Virus record (IMG/VR): IMGVR_UViG_3300025000_001646
Coordinates: 20,487-84,486 of that record
From: a virus
Length of the DNA: 64,000 nucleotides
Strand: one strand, 5' to 3'
Part shown: positions 9,929-17,781 of the stretch, piece by piece
How the letters are laid out: every line of letters begins with the position of its first letter
How positions within the stretch are numbered: position 1 is the first letter of the stretch
The notes under the pieces: model-generated
What the model was told of the DNA's origin: nothing
The model's database searches: none
What the model saw: the letters and a program-made list of their open reading frames with translations, nothing else
Made by a program: the position numbers and the translations under genes

Positions 9929-11475
9929 TTAATAAAAATTTTTACCCTACTCCAGAAAAATTGATTTACAAAATGGTTTTTCTGGAAAATATTAAGACAA
10001 TTCTCGAGCCTAGTGCTGGTAAGGGAGATATTGTTGATTTTATAAAAAAAAGAAACGAAAAACTAGACATTGATTGTATAGAGAACGATGAGATGTTACA
10101 AAACATTCTGAAAGGCAAAAAGCATAAACTAATTCACGATGATTTTTTGACTTTTGAAACTAATAAAAAATATGAATTGATCATTGCTAATCCTCCTTTC
10201 GATGAAGGAGATAAACATTTAAAAAAGATGATTGAATTGCAAGAAAGAACAGGAGGAAAAATAGTTTGTCTTCTTAATGCAGAGACTTTAAAAAATGATT
10301 ATAGTAATTTAAGAAAAGAATTAAAACAAAAACTAGAAAAATATAATGCAGAAATAGAATATTTGCAAGGCGAATTTGAAGAGGCTGAAAGAAAGACAAG
10401 TGTAGAAGTTGCATTAATTAAAGTTGAAATTCCAGAAAAAAATGTGGATAGCTTAATTTTAGAAAATTTAAAAAAGGAGGTAATTAATGAAGACATTTTT
10501 GAAAATACAGAAATTGTAGAAAATAATTTTTTAAATCAAATAATTAGCAGATACAAGTTTGAGGAAAAAGCTGGTTTACAATTAATTAAAGAATGGAAAA
10601 AACTTGAGCCTTTTATTAAAGATAAGATTAATCCAAAAAAAGAGGATTATTGTAAATCAATAATCAATTTAGAAATAGAAGGAGCGAGTAAATATTCTGA
10701 TAACTGGAATAATTCATATATTGAACAATTAAGATTAAAATATTGGAAGACTTTATTTGAAAATAACGAATTTATTAGAAATTTTACATCTAATATTAGA
10801 AGTGATTTATTTGCTAAAATAGAGTCTTTGAAAGATTATGAATTTTCTTTATTTAATATTGAGCAAATAAAAAATGATATTAATAAAAATTTAGAAGTTG
10901 GAATTGAAAAAACTATTTTGGATTTATTTGAAAAATGTACTCAAGAATATTCTTATTATCCAGAATGTAAAAAGAATATCCACTATTATAACGGTTGGTG
11001 TACTAACAAGGCACATAAAATAAATAAAAAAATAATATTGCCTATTAATGGATTCTCTAGGTATTATGATGACGGAAGACTGGAAACATACAGACTTTCT
11101 CCAGAATTATTTGATATGGAAAAAGTCTTTAATTATTTAGATGCATCAAAAACAACATCAAATATAAGTTTTTTGTTGGAAAGAGCTAATCAAGAAAAAA
11201 ACTATAAAATAGAATTGAAATATTTCAATTTAACATTTTATAAAAAAGGAACTTGTCATATAGAATTTACTAATCTTGATTTACTAGAAAAATTTAATAT
11301 TTTTGGTTCTCAAAGAAAAAAATGGCTACCACCAAATTATGGAAAAACAAAATACGAAGATATGAATAAACAAGATCAAGACACGATTAATGAATTTCAA
11401 GGAAAAGAGAAATACAATGAGGTTATTAACAATAAAGACAAATTCATAATAGAAAATAATAGGCTATTTTTATAA
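9925..11475 (+). CDS. DUF4942-type N6-adenine DNA methyltransferase
   Basis: 516 aa. The N-terminal third is a methylase: NFYPTPEKLIYKMV, ILEPSAGKGDIVDFI (SAM motif I) and LIIANPPFDEGDKH (the NPPF catalytic motif of N6-adenine enzymes). The C-terminal half has YYNGWCTNKAHKINKKI and LPINGF, features I associate with the DUF4942 domain fused to phage methylases. It likely methylates phage DNA against restriction. No UGA although glycine is frequent. The start overlaps the upstream UGA. Confidence 0.8.
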   Translation: MINKNFYPTPEKLIYKMVFLENIKTILEPSAGKGDIVDFIKKRNEKLDIDCIENDEMLQNILKGKKHKLIHDDFLTFETNKKYELIIANPPFDEGDKHLKKMIELQERTGGKIVCLLNAETLKNDYSNLRKELKQKLEKYNAEIEYLQGEFEEAERKTSVEVALIKVEIPEKNVDSLILENLKKEVINEDIFENTEIVENNFLNQIISRYKFEEKAGLQLIKEWKKLEPFIKDKINPKKEDYCKSIINLEIEGASKYSDNWNNSYIEQLRLKYWKTLFENNEFIRNFTSNIRSDLFAKIESLKDYEFSLFNIEQIKNDINKNLEVGIEKTILDLFEKCTQEYSYYPECKKNIHYYNGWCTNKAHKINKKIILPINGFSRYYDDGRLETYRLSPELFDMEKVFNYLDASKTTSNISFLLERANQEKNYKIELKYFNLTFYKKGTCHIEFTNLDLLEKFNIFGSQRKKWLPPNYGKTKYEDMNKQDQDTINEFQGKEKYNEVINNKDKFIIENNRLFL

Positions 11476-11546
11476 TAATATTATAAAATAAAAGTATAAA
11501 AAAACAAGACTTTTTATAAAAAAAGAAAAGAAAATGCAAAAAAAAC

Positions 11547-11575
11547 TTGATTTTTATAAAAAAAAAGAGTATAAT
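11547..11575 (+). promoter_or_regulatory. Early promoter P2
   Basis: TTGATT (11547-11552), 17-base spacer, TATAAT (11570-11575). The sequence from AACTTGATTTTTATA through the A run is identical to P4 and P6. Confidence 0.87.
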
Positions 11576-11584
11576 TAATTCAGA

Positions 11585-11715
11585 AAACGATTAGGAAATT
11601 AAAAAACCTGTAAAAAATCGTTTCACAAACAAAAGATTCTCTCCTACCGATTAATCTTTAGGAAGGTTTCTACCAACTAGCTCTTTAAAATAACGATTAA
11701 ATATGAAATATTGAG
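11585..11715 (+). promoter_or_regulatory. Structured 5' leader downstream of P2
   Basis: Two hairpins are visible: AAACGATT (11585-11592) with AATCGTTT (11616-11623), enclosing AGG/CCT; and AAAGATT (11632-11638) with AATCTTT (11653-11659), whose loop carries CTCCTACC that could pair with GGAAGG downstream. A five-codon reading frame, ATG AAA TAT TGA GCC TAA, begins at 11703. The leader ends with the 12-base AAAATAACGATT shared with the P1 leader. A regulatory leader is likely; the signal sensed is unknown. Confidence 0.55.
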
Positions 11716-11749
11716 CCTAAAGCTAAAAATATTTAACCTTTACTTTTAT

Positions 11750-11905
11750 ATGAATGCAACAACAAAAAAATTTTTATGGTTTTATTTAGGAATCATAAAT
11801 AACGGATCAAAAAAATTGATAGTTTCTATTAGATTGAGAAAAATTAATGCTCTAAGAGATGCTTTGGATAAGATAGATGACTTGAAAAATGTATCTATTA
11901 TTTAA
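11750..11905 (+). CDS. Hypothetical early protein, 51 aa
   Basis: I start this at the ATG at 11750 (MNATTKKFLWF) because it directly follows the TTTAACCTTTACTTTTATATG leader motif; an upstream TTG in frame would cover that leader. Basic, with a short hydrophobic patch. No UGA. No family recognised. Confidence 0.55.
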   Translation: MNATTKKFLWFYLGIINNGSKKLIVSIRLRKINALRDALDKIDDLKNVSII

Positions 11906-11917
11906 CCTTACTTTTAT

Positions 11918-12211
11918 ATGACAAAAGATCAAGCAAAAGAAACAATAGATCAACTTGGAGGACAATCAAGGCTGAATGCTATGATTGGAACAAAAAATTT
12001 TTGTTATGGAAATGATGGAGTAGGATTTATGTTTAAAGGAAGCAAAATAGCTAATTGTTGCAAAATTAATATTAATTCAATGGATTTATATGACATAAAA
12101 TTTCTAAAAATGGGAAAAAATTTGAAAAAAATCAAAGAAATAAAAGATGTCTATAGCAATCAATTAATCAATATTTTCCAACAAGAAACTGGTCTAGCAC
12201 TTCATTTATAA
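11918..12211 (+). CDS. Hypothetical early protein, 97 aa
   Basis: MTKDQAKETIDQLGGQSRLN starts a helix followed by MIGTKNFCYGNDGVGFMFKG, then a helical C-terminus ending TGLALHL. The form resembles small phage proteins that bind or inhibit a host enzyme, but I cannot assign one. Same leader type as its neighbours; no UGA. Confidence 0.6.
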   Translation: MTKDQAKETIDQLGGQSRLNAMIGTKNFCYGNDGVGFMFKGSKIANCCKININSMDLYDIKFLKMGKNLKKIKEIKDVYSNQLINIFQQETGLALHL

Positions 12212-12229
12212 TCTAACATTACTTATTTT

Positions 12230-12397
12230 ATGGAAATCAAACAAAATTTAAAAGAATATTTAATAAAACTTAGAGAAGAAAGAAACAAAATAATGGACAG
12301 AAACAAATTCAATACTTATTCAAGATGGACTCAAGACGACAGAGAACAATTTAAAACATTTAAAAATGGAATAGAAGTTTTAAAAGAAATTATTTAA
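12230..12397 (+). CDS. Hypothetical small protein, 55 aa
   Basis: Starts after TAACATTACTTATTTTATG. Highly charged and helical (RLREERNK-like composition), ending FKNGIEVLKEII. Too short for confident domain assignment; supported by leader motif, spacing and strand. Confidence 0.5.
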   Translation: MEIKQNLKEYLIKLREERNKIMDRNKFNTYSRWTQDDREQFKTFKNGIEVLKEII

Positions 12398-12409
12398 ACT
12401 TATTATTTT

Positions 12410-12565
12410 ATGTCAATGATTAAAAATTTTCAATCACACGAAGAGGAAATGATTGAAAGATTAGAGGAAGACACTTATGAGCAAGACAGTTTAGATAAAG
12501 ATCAACAACGAGAAGATGACATTAACGCTTATTTTGAAAATACATTAGACGAACACTGGGAATAA
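12410..12565 (+). CDS. Hypothetical acidic small protein, 51 aa
   Basis: Starts after AACTTATTATTTTATG. Rich in Glu, Asp and Gln (HEEEMIERLEEDTYEQD), predicted helical. Acidic early phage proteins sometimes mimic DNA or bind polymerase, but no evidence for that beyond composition. Confidence 0.5.
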   Translation: MSMIKNFQSHEEEMIERLEEDTYEQDSLDKDQQREDDINAYFENTLDEHWE

Positions 12566-12589
12566 TTTAATTCTTAACTTACTTATTTT

Positions 12590-12733
12590 ATGAAAAAAAT
12601 TACCAAAAAAATGAAAATAATTGCATTAAAAAAGATTTATGGTTATGACAATGTAACAGCACAAAAGGCACTTACAAGATTAACTATAAGAGATGAAAAA
12701 GAGATTAAAGACTTTTATAAAACTAAAGAATAA
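12590..12733 (+). CDS. Hypothetical basic small protein, 47 aa
   Basis: Starts after TTAACTTACTTATTTTATG. Basic N-terminus (MKKITKKMKII), then a helix. No glycine besides one GGT. No family recognised. Last gene before promoter P3. Confidence 0.5.
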   Translation: MKKITKKMKIIALKKIYGYDNVTAQKALTRLTIRDEKEIKDFYKTKE

Positions 12734-12760
12734 TTTTTGAGTTTAGTAAACTGAAAAGAT

Positions 12761-12789
12761 TTTACTTTTTTAAAAAAAAGGAATATAAT
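12761..12789 (+). promoter_or_regulatory. Early promoter P3
   Basis: TTTACT (12761-12766), 17-base spacer, TATAAT (12784-12789). The -35 departs from the TTGATT of the other early promoters, but the A-rich spacer and exact spacing match. The first transcribed base would fall right before the structured RNA at 12797. Confidence 0.7.
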
Positions 12790-12796
12790 AAGTAGT

Positions 12797-12875
12797 GGAA
12801 TAAGTTTACCTCAGTTATTGATAATATCGATATAATACTGCCCGAGAACTTATTCCAAAACTGAGCTCGGGCAGT
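12797..12875 (+). ncRNA. Compact RNA with three interleaved helices before the replication genes
   Basis: Three pairs of perfect complementary segments occur in the order A B C A' B' C': GGAATAAGTT (12797-12806) with AACTTATTCC (12847-12856); CTCAGTT (12810-12816) with AACTGAG (12859-12865); ACTGCCCGAG (12837-12846) with CTCGGGCAGT (12866-12875). All three cross, so they form a multi-pseudoknot or mutually exclusive states. C with C' followed by TTTTG looks like a terminator, so A with A' could be part of an antiterminated or ligand-bound form. It lies between promoter P3 and the initiator-like gene, the place for an attenuator or riboswitch. No known class recognised. Confidence 0.65.
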
Positions 12876-12903
12876 TTTGTATTGTAACTTTAATTTTATT
12901 ATT

Positions 12904-13791
12904 ATGAGACAAATAAGAAAACAGCCATTTTGTTGGCAGGAAAAAAAAATAAATAGATTAATAAGAGAAAAATTTAAAGAAAGAGATAGAGTAAAAATGC
13001 TATTACTTTATTCTACAATTACAGAAATTGATAGTGATTTTAATGGAAAAGACATAAAATATTATACTAAAACTATTTCTACATATAGCGGATTAAATAA
13101 AGGATTTATTCCTACTGGTCTAAAATACTTAGAAGAAATGAATATAATAAAAATTATAGAAGATAGAAATAATGGTAAATTTAAAGGAAAAAGATTAATT
13201 TTTACTCCAGAAAAAATAAAAGAAACGAACGAAAACACCATTACTGATTTTGATGCTAACGGTGAAAACATTAATGGAAAAGAATACACATCAGAAGATA
13301 GTCTTATAAAAGAAGATAGTCTTATAGAAGAAAATAATAATAATATTAATAATAAAAATTTTCAAAAAAAAGAAATTATCGATTTTACCAAACAGGAAAA
13401 TCAAGAACAAAAAGAAATTCCTAAAGAATATCAAGAAGCTCATAATCTTATTGAGTCTTATAAAATCGAAGACTGTCTTAATTATGAATTAGTTACTAAA
13501 AAAGGATTTAGTTCTATGGAATTAATGGGTTATGTAGAAAGAATGTGTCTTTGGTTGACTGAAAGCGATAAAGCAAAAAGAAGACCTAAAAGAATAACAA
13601 GTTTATTATTGAATACTTTTAGCAAAGACCGTGTTGACTGGAGTTTATTAACACTAGAAGAGAAATATTTAAAGAGTGGAAACTTATTGAGAAAAGAACT
13701 TAGGAAAACACATACATCAAGCGAAACTTGTGATATTCTCGACCAACTTTGGAGAAAAACTGACGTACACCCAGATGATGGTTCAAGATAA
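12904..13791 (+). CDS. Replication initiator-like protein with winged-helix N-terminus
   Basis: 295 aa from the ATG at 12904 (MRQIRKQPFCWQEKKINRL). The N-terminal 100 residues look like a winged helix (YYTKTISTYSGLNKGFIPTGLKYLEEMNII), as in phage replication initiators and DnaD-type loaders. A low-complexity Asn/Glu linker (residues about 125-170) leads to a basic C-terminal domain. It sits directly before the DnaB-like helicase, so loading or initiation is the likely role. No UGA. Confidence 0.65.
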   Translation: MRQIRKQPFCWQEKKINRLIREKFKERDRVKMLLLYSTITEIDSDFNGKDIKYYTKTISTYSGLNKGFIPTGLKYLEEMNIIKIIEDRNNGKFKGKRLIFTPEKIKETNENTITDFDANGENINGKEYTSEDSLIKEDSLIEENNNNINNKNFQKKEIIDFTKQENQEQKEIPKEYQEAHNLIESYKIEDCLNYELVTKKGFSSMELMGYVERMCLWLTESDKAKRRPKRITSLLLNTFSKDRVDWSLLTLEEKYLKSGNLLRKELRKTHTSSETCDILDQLWRKTDVHPDDGSR

Positions 13792-13808
13792 TTTAACCTT
13801 TTATTCTT

Positions 13809-14966
13809 ATGGAATATGAAGAAGCTCTAATTTCTTCTTTGCTTATAGACCCAGAAAGTGTTAAACAGATTGACGGATTCAAATCTGAATACATACAAAA
13901 TTACAATTTTAAAAAAATTTTTGTAGCCTTTGTAAAAGTTCTAAAACAAGGAAAAATACCAGATTTAATTCTTATGAAAGAATATCTAGATGAAGATACT
14001 CAAATGTTGGCTTGTGAATTAATGGCAAATGATGTAATACCATTTAATATTAGGGAATATGCAGAGAAAATTATTGAAGAATACAAGATAAAAATATTAG
14101 AACTTCTGGGAAAAGATTTAACAAATGGTCTTGATGTTGTAAACAAGATTAATGAAGTAAAAGAAATAAGTTTGAAACAAAAACATAAAGAAAAAGAACT
14201 TAAAAATAATTATATTTGGAATACAGAAGGACTTAATTTGAAATTTCCAATCATTAAGAGAAACAAGGCAACTATGATTTATGGAGATAGTTACAGTGGT
14301 AAGACGACATTTTGTTTTGATATGGCAGTTAAAAATGGAAATATTGGGCATAAAATTTTATTTGTAAGTCTTGAAATGGAAACTAGTGACATTTATTTTG
14401 ATATAGCAAGGCGTTATTCTGGAATTACGATTGAGGAAGAAAGAGACAAAAAAATCCCAGAGAGTAAGCAATTTGCTTTTAATAATAAAATTAAATATTT
14501 AAAAGAGCAAACCAATTTATTCATCGAGGGAGCAATAATAGGCAACGATTTAACCTTTAGTCAGATTGAAAAAATAATAGACAAGTATAATGACATTGAT
14601 TTAATATTCATTGATAACTTTGACTTAATCAGAAGTGAAAGAAACGAAACCGAAATGGACAGAAATGCCAATGTAAGTAAACGAATAGTAAACTTTACCA
14701 GAACGAGAAAAATACCAATAATAGTAATTCATCATACAAATAAGAAAGATAATAAAGGAAACAACTCAATGCGTGGTAGCCAGAAAATAATGGATAACTT
14801 TGATAATGTGATTAAACTAAACAGAGACGAAATAGACACAAACCTTTTTGTTGAAAAAGCTAGAGGGTATGACAAGACACAACATAGAGTAAAATTTTGG
14901 AAAGGAACTTTTCTTGATGAAGATGAGGATGATGACGAAATAACAATAGATCAACTTCCTTTTTAG
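13809..14966 (+). CDS. DnaB-like replicative helicase
   Basis: 385 aa. Residues 1-100 resemble the DnaB N-terminal domain (EEALISSLLIDPESVKQI). The RecA-like core has Walker A GDSYSGKTTF (about residue 160), SLEMETSDI, Walker B DLIFIDNFDLI, an IVIHHTNKK sensor and MRGSQKIMDNFDNVIKLNRD. It should unwind DNA at the phage fork. It is somewhat shorter than cellular DnaB (about 450-470 aa). No UGA despite many glycines. Confidence 0.85.
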   Translation: MEYEEALISSLLIDPESVKQIDGFKSEYIQNYNFKKIFVAFVKVLKQGKIPDLILMKEYLDEDTQMLACELMANDVIPFNIREYAEKIIEEYKIKILELLGKDLTNGLDVVNKINEVKEISLKQKHKEKELKNNYIWNTEGLNLKFPIIKRNKATMIYGDSYSGKTTFCFDMAVKNGNIGHKILFVSLEMETSDIYFDIARRYSGITIEEERDKKIPESKQFAFNNKIKYLKEQTNLFIEGAIIGNDLTFSQIEKIIDKYNDIDLIFIDNFDLIRSERNETEMDRNANVSKRIVNFTRTRKIPIIVIHHTNKKDNKGNNSMRGSQKIMDNFDNVIKLNRDEIDTNLFVEKARGYDKTQHRVKFWKGTFLDEDEDDDEITIDQLPF

Positions 14967-14993
14967 TGATATTTATTAAAATTTGATGTTATT

Positions 14994-15022
14994 TTGGACT
15001 TTTATTTAAAAAATAATATATT
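14994..15022 (+). promoter_or_regulatory. Putative promoter for the 15-17.5 kb gene group
   Basis: TTGGAC (14994-14999), 17-base spacer, TATATT (15017-15022). It lies in the only gap between the helicase and the following small genes. It differs in spacer from the P1-type promoters. Confidence 0.5.
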
Positions 15023-15054
15023 ACACTATTTTAAAAAATAATCTCTTAAAAACG

Positions 15055-15297
15055 ATGCTAACGATTAAAAATAAAAAACTTATTTATGAAATAGATTTTG
15101 AACCAGAAAATTTTTATTTAGTTAATGAAAATGGAGTATTTGGAGACTACGAATCTGGAGTTTGGAGCTTGAATCATAAAATTGACAGAAGCTACAAAGG
15201 AAAAACACCAGATGTCGGCTGTCCTATTTTTTATTTAGACTTTGAAGAATTTAATCAACTATTTAATTTAAAAGGACTAGAAATAGTCTGGATTTAA
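15055..15297 (+). CDS. Hypothetical protein, 80 aa
   Basis: Beta-looking protein with aromatic residues (ENFYLVNENGVFGDYESGVWSL, FNLKGLEIVWI). The leader is unusual (AAAAACGATGC) and lacks both SD and the TTATTTTATG motif, fitting a promoter-proximal gene. No UGA, no family recognised. Confidence 0.55.
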   Translation: MLTIKNKKLIYEIDFEPENFYLVNENGVFGDYESGVWSLNHKIDRSYKGKTPDVGCPIFYLDFEEFNQLFNLKGLEIVWI

Positions 15298-15311
15298 CCT
15301 TTATTTATTTT

Positions 15312-15494
15312 ATGGAAAAAATTATTATACCAAAAGAAACAACTACAATTAAAGAATTAAAAATAGACAGAAACTGTAAATATGAAATAACAATAGAATT
15401 TTATGACGATGAAACATTTAATCAATTATTAAAACTTCATCAAAAAAGCAATGGAAGATTAGGAGAATTTCAAGGAGAAATTATTATTAAATAA
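15312..15494 (+). CDS. Hypothetical protein, 60 aa
   Basis: Starts after AACCTTTATTTATTTTATG. Acidic/basic mix with IIIPKETTTIKELKID, probably two beta strands and a helix. No family recognised; supported by leader and spacing. Confidence 0.5.
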   Translation: MEKIIIPKETTTIKELKIDRNCKYEITIEFYDDETFNQLLKLHQKSNGRLGEFQGEIIIK

Positions 15495-15507
15495 CATTAT
15501 TTATTTT

Positions 15508-15741
15508 ATGAGCGGTGGATACTTTGAATATAAACAAGATTATTTAACAGAATTAGCAGAAGAATTATTGCCAGAAGAAAGAATATATGAATTTGGAAAA
15601 TATAATTTAAAAAGACTTAGTAAATTATTATTAGAATTAGAACAAATTATACACGATATTGATTGGCACTTGTGTAGTGATGAAGAAATAGAAAATCCAG
15701 AAATGTGGTTAAGAGACAAACTTAATAACCTTAAAATATAA
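15508..15741 (+). CDS. Hypothetical protein, 77 aa (MSGGYFEYKQ type)
   Basis: Begins MSGGYFEYKQDYLTELAEEL, an opening seen in a widespread group of small phage proteins of unknown function; WHLCSDEEI and WLRDKL follow. Leader TAACATTATTTATTTTATG. The stop TAA overlaps the next ATG (TAATG). Confidence 0.65.
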   Translation: MSGGYFEYKQDYLTELAEELLPEERIYEFGKYNLKRLSKLLLELEQIIHDIDWHLCSDEEIENPEMWLRDKLNNLKI

Positions 15742-16976
15742 TGAATATATTTATAACTTCTGATACACATTTTAGTCACACTAAAATAATTGAACTAGGA
15801 AGACCACCAGACTATGAAGAAAAAATTAAAAAAGAATTAATTAAAAGAGTTAAGCCAGATGATATTCTTATTCATTTGGGAGATATCTGTATTGGTAATG
15901 ACTTAGAAAATAACAATTGGTTTAAAAAGAATTTAAAATGTAGAACTTTTTTGGCACGGGGAAATCACGATAGACAGAGCTTAGAATGGTATTTATTAAA
16001 TGGTTGGGATTCTGTTTCAGATAGACTAGACTTGAAATTTTACGGGAAGACTTTTTGTTTTACCCATGAACCTATTCCCTGGGATGGAAAATATGATCTG
16101 AATATTCATGGTCACTTACACGATAATGGACATAGAGAGGAAGAATACCAGTTACATTCTCGAAACAAACTAATTTCTTTGGAGGAACTAAAATATAAAC
16201 CTAAAAAATTTAACATTAATCTTACTAAAAAAGATATGCAATTCAGACTACGAAGAGTTTGGAATAAAGTAAAAGAGCTTGGATACAATCCATATTACAT
16301 AGGACTATATGGTAGCCAAAATTATGGACTAGATACTGAAACTTCTGATTTTGATTTTAAAGCTATTATTTTACCAACGTTAGATGATTTAGTTTGTAAG
16401 ACAAAACCAGTTTCTACTGTAGTGGATTTTGAAGGAGGAGAAATCGACATCAAAGATATTAGAACTTACATAGAAAGTGCCATAAAAGTAAATGTAAATT
16501 TTATAGAAATATTAAGTACAGAATTTTATTTGGGAGATAAAGATATAAAGAAATTTTTTACTCCATTATTAGATGAACTTGGCACACAATACACTAGGTC
16601 GTTATTAGGAATGGCAAAAATGAAATACATAGCTCTCAAGCACGAATACCCTAGCAAGGAATACGAAATAAAAACCTATGGTTATGACCCAAAACAACTA
16701 CATCACATTAAAAGACTTAGAATATTAGCTGAAAGATATTTGAAAGGAAACTATAGTTTCAAGCATACTGGAAAAGAAAGACTTGATTTATTGAAACTAA
16801 AGTCTGGAATTTATACTCTTGAAGAAGCAGAAAAAATTGCTAATAAAGAAATAAAAAAATTAGAAAAAATAGTGGATAATTATAAAAAAGAAGATATTTA
16901 CGAGACTAAAGAAAAAATGGTAAAATTTAGCCAAGAAATAATTAAAAATTGTATAAAATTTAACATTTTAATATAA
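15741..16976 (+). CDS. Metallophosphoesterase fused to a nucleotidyltransferase domain
   Basis: 411 aa. Residues 1-135 are a calcineurin-like phosphoesterase: SDTHFSH, LGDIC, ARGNHD, FTHEP and HGHLHD give the full metal-binding set. Residues about 150-411 hold a polymerase-beta-type nucleotidyltransferase: GLYGSQNYGLDTETSDFDFK, with the GS and DxD catalytic signature, followed by a helical C-terminal region. The two activities are opposite in sense (phosphate-bond removal and nucleotide addition) and could act on RNA ends or nucleotide signals. Translation is coupled to the gene before it (TAATG). No UGA. Confidence 0.8.
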   Translation: MNIFITSDTHFSHTKIIELGRPPDYEEKIKKELIKRVKPDDILIHLGDICIGNDLENNNWFKKNLKCRTFLARGNHDRQSLEWYLLNGWDSVSDRLDLKFYGKTFCFTHEPIPWDGKYDLNIHGHLHDNGHREEEYQLHSRNKLISLEELKYKPKKFNINLTKKDMQFRLRRVWNKVKELGYNPYYIGLYGSQNYGLDTETSDFDFKAIILPTLDDLVCKTKPVSTVVDFEGGEIDIKDIRTYIESAIKVNVNFIEILSTEFYLGDKDIKKFFTPLLDELGTQYTRSLLGMAKMKYIALKHEYPSKEYEIKTYGYDPKQLHHIKRLRILAERYLKGNYSFKHTGKERLDLLKLKSGIYTLEEAEKIANKEIKKLEKIVDNYKKEDIYETKEKMVKFSQEIIKNCIKFNILI

Positions 16977-16977
16977 T

Positions 16978-17157
16978 ATGAAAGAATCAAAAATAAACGA
17001 ATTATACGCAGAAAATAAAATATTGAAAAAAGAATTAAAAAATAGAATAAAAAGAACAGAAACAGCAATATTATTGGCTTTTAATTTAGTTGATTACCCA
17101 GAGGAAAAAGCTATTGAAGAAATGAAAACTATAATGATTTCATGTAATTTATATTAA
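16978..17157 (+). CDS. Small coiled-coil protein, 59 aa
   Basis: Immediately follows the fusion gene (TAATATG). N-terminal heptad-like segment NELYAENKILKKELKNRIKR suggests a short coiled coil; the rest is helical. No UGA. Confidence 0.5.
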   Translation: MKESKINELYAENKILKKELKNRIKRTETAILLAFNLVDYPEEKAIEEMKTIMISCNLY

Positions 17158-17169
17158 CTTTACTTTATT

Positions 17170-17319
17170 ATGGAAAAAACAATTAAAGAAATGATTAATT
17201 ACATAATAGAAAATGGAAATAAGGAGCAAATAAAAAGAATGATTGAAATAGCTAAAGAAATTAACAAAGATTTTACTAAAGAGGAAATAAAAGAATTTTC
17301 TAAAAAATCTAAAATTTAA
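17170..17319 (+). CDS. Small helical protein, 49 aa
   Basis: Starts after TTAACTTTACTTTATTATG. Almost all Lys/Glu/Ile, helical, no recognised family. Confidence 0.45.
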   Translation: MEKTIKEMINYIIENGNKEQIKRMIEIAKEINKDFTKEEIKEFSKKSKI

Positions 17320-17331
17320 CTTTACTATTTT

Positions 17332-17523
17332 ATGGGTCATCATCTAAAACAAAATCACAAGACTTATTATGAGTACTTAGAAGAAGTAAGAAAAAAAGAC
17401 AAAGATTATATTGGTTATGATAGAAGATATTTAACTGGAAAATTTAATTTTTGGGAAGACATTAAGAGAGGTTTTGGAGAAAAATTTGGTTTTAAGAGAC
17501 GTATTATTAATGAAAAAGTGTAA
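17332..17523 (+). CDS. Hypothetical basic protein, 63 aa
   Basis: Starts after TTTAACTTTACTATTTTATG. Basic and aromatic (GHHLKQNHKTYYEYLEEV, FGEKFGFKRR). Possible nucleic-acid binder by composition only. Last gene before promoter P4. Confidence 0.5.
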   Translation: MGHHLKQNHKTYYEYLEEVRKKDKDYIGYDRRYLTGKFNFWEDIKRGFGEKFGFKRRIINEKV

Positions 17524-17549
17524 AAAAAACGTAAAAAGTGAAAAAAAAC

Positions 17550-17578
17550 TTGATTTTTATAAAAAAAAAGATTATAAT
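17550..17578 (+). promoter_or_regulatory. Early promoter P4
   Basis: TTGATT (17550-17555), 17-base spacer, TATAAT (17573-17578), identical core to P2 and P6. It drives the structured leader at 17634 and the group starting at 17782. Confidence 0.87.
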
Positions 17579-17619
17579 ATTAATATACAATGATCTTTTA
17601 AATAACAAATCAATATTTT

Positions 17620-17676
17620 ATGAAAAGCATGGTGTCGTGAGTTTTCTCTTATGTGGTCAGTAATATATTCCTTTAA
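17620..17676 (+). CDS. Possible leader peptide containing an in-frame UGA
   Basis: An ATG 42 bases after the P4 -10 box, preceded by AATCAATATTTTATG, opens 18 codons: MKSMVS, then UGA (17638-17640), then VFSYVVSNIFL and TAA. If UGA is stop it makes six residues; if Gly it makes a hydrophobic 18-mer running into the base of the structured RNA that follows. Whether it is translated is unknown. Confidence 0.3.
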
Positions 17677-17755
17677 AGGCAATTTCAGGACAATATATGA
17701 AGAACGTACGAGAGAAAAGCGGAGGCGACTTAAATCAACCGCAAAAAACTAGCCT
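17634..17755 (+). ncRNA. Structured leader RNA with nested helices and an A-rich pseudoknot
   Basis: Outer helix GTCG (17634-17637) with CGAC (17726-17729); TTTTCTCT (17642-17649) with AGAGAAAA (17711-17718); inner ATATATT (17663-17669) with AATATAT (17692-17698). At the 3' side GCGG (17719-17722) can pair with CCGC, leaving a GGC (17724-17726 region) that can pair with GCC after AAAAAACTA, an H-type pseudoknot with an A-rich loop reminiscent of preQ1-I riboswitch tails, although the whole does not fit that class. The region is gene-free and lies between P4 and the next gene, so regulation of the downstream operon is likely. Confidence 0.5.
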
Positions 17756-17781
17756 ATTTTAAAATTAACATTATTTTAGAT

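Noticed and set aside
11711-11905. TTG start at 11711 giving a 64-aa protein
   Set aside because: It covers the TTTAACCTTTACTTTTATATG leader; the ATG at 11750 is better placed.
12877-13791. Start at 12877 for the initiator-like gene
   Set aside because: The extra residues come from the structured RNA flank; ATG 12904 begins a natural basic N-terminus.
17719-17755. preQ1-I riboswitch
   Set aside because: The AAAAAACTA tail and pseudoknot are suggestive, but the loop and stem sequences do not fit the class, and no queuosine gene is nearby.
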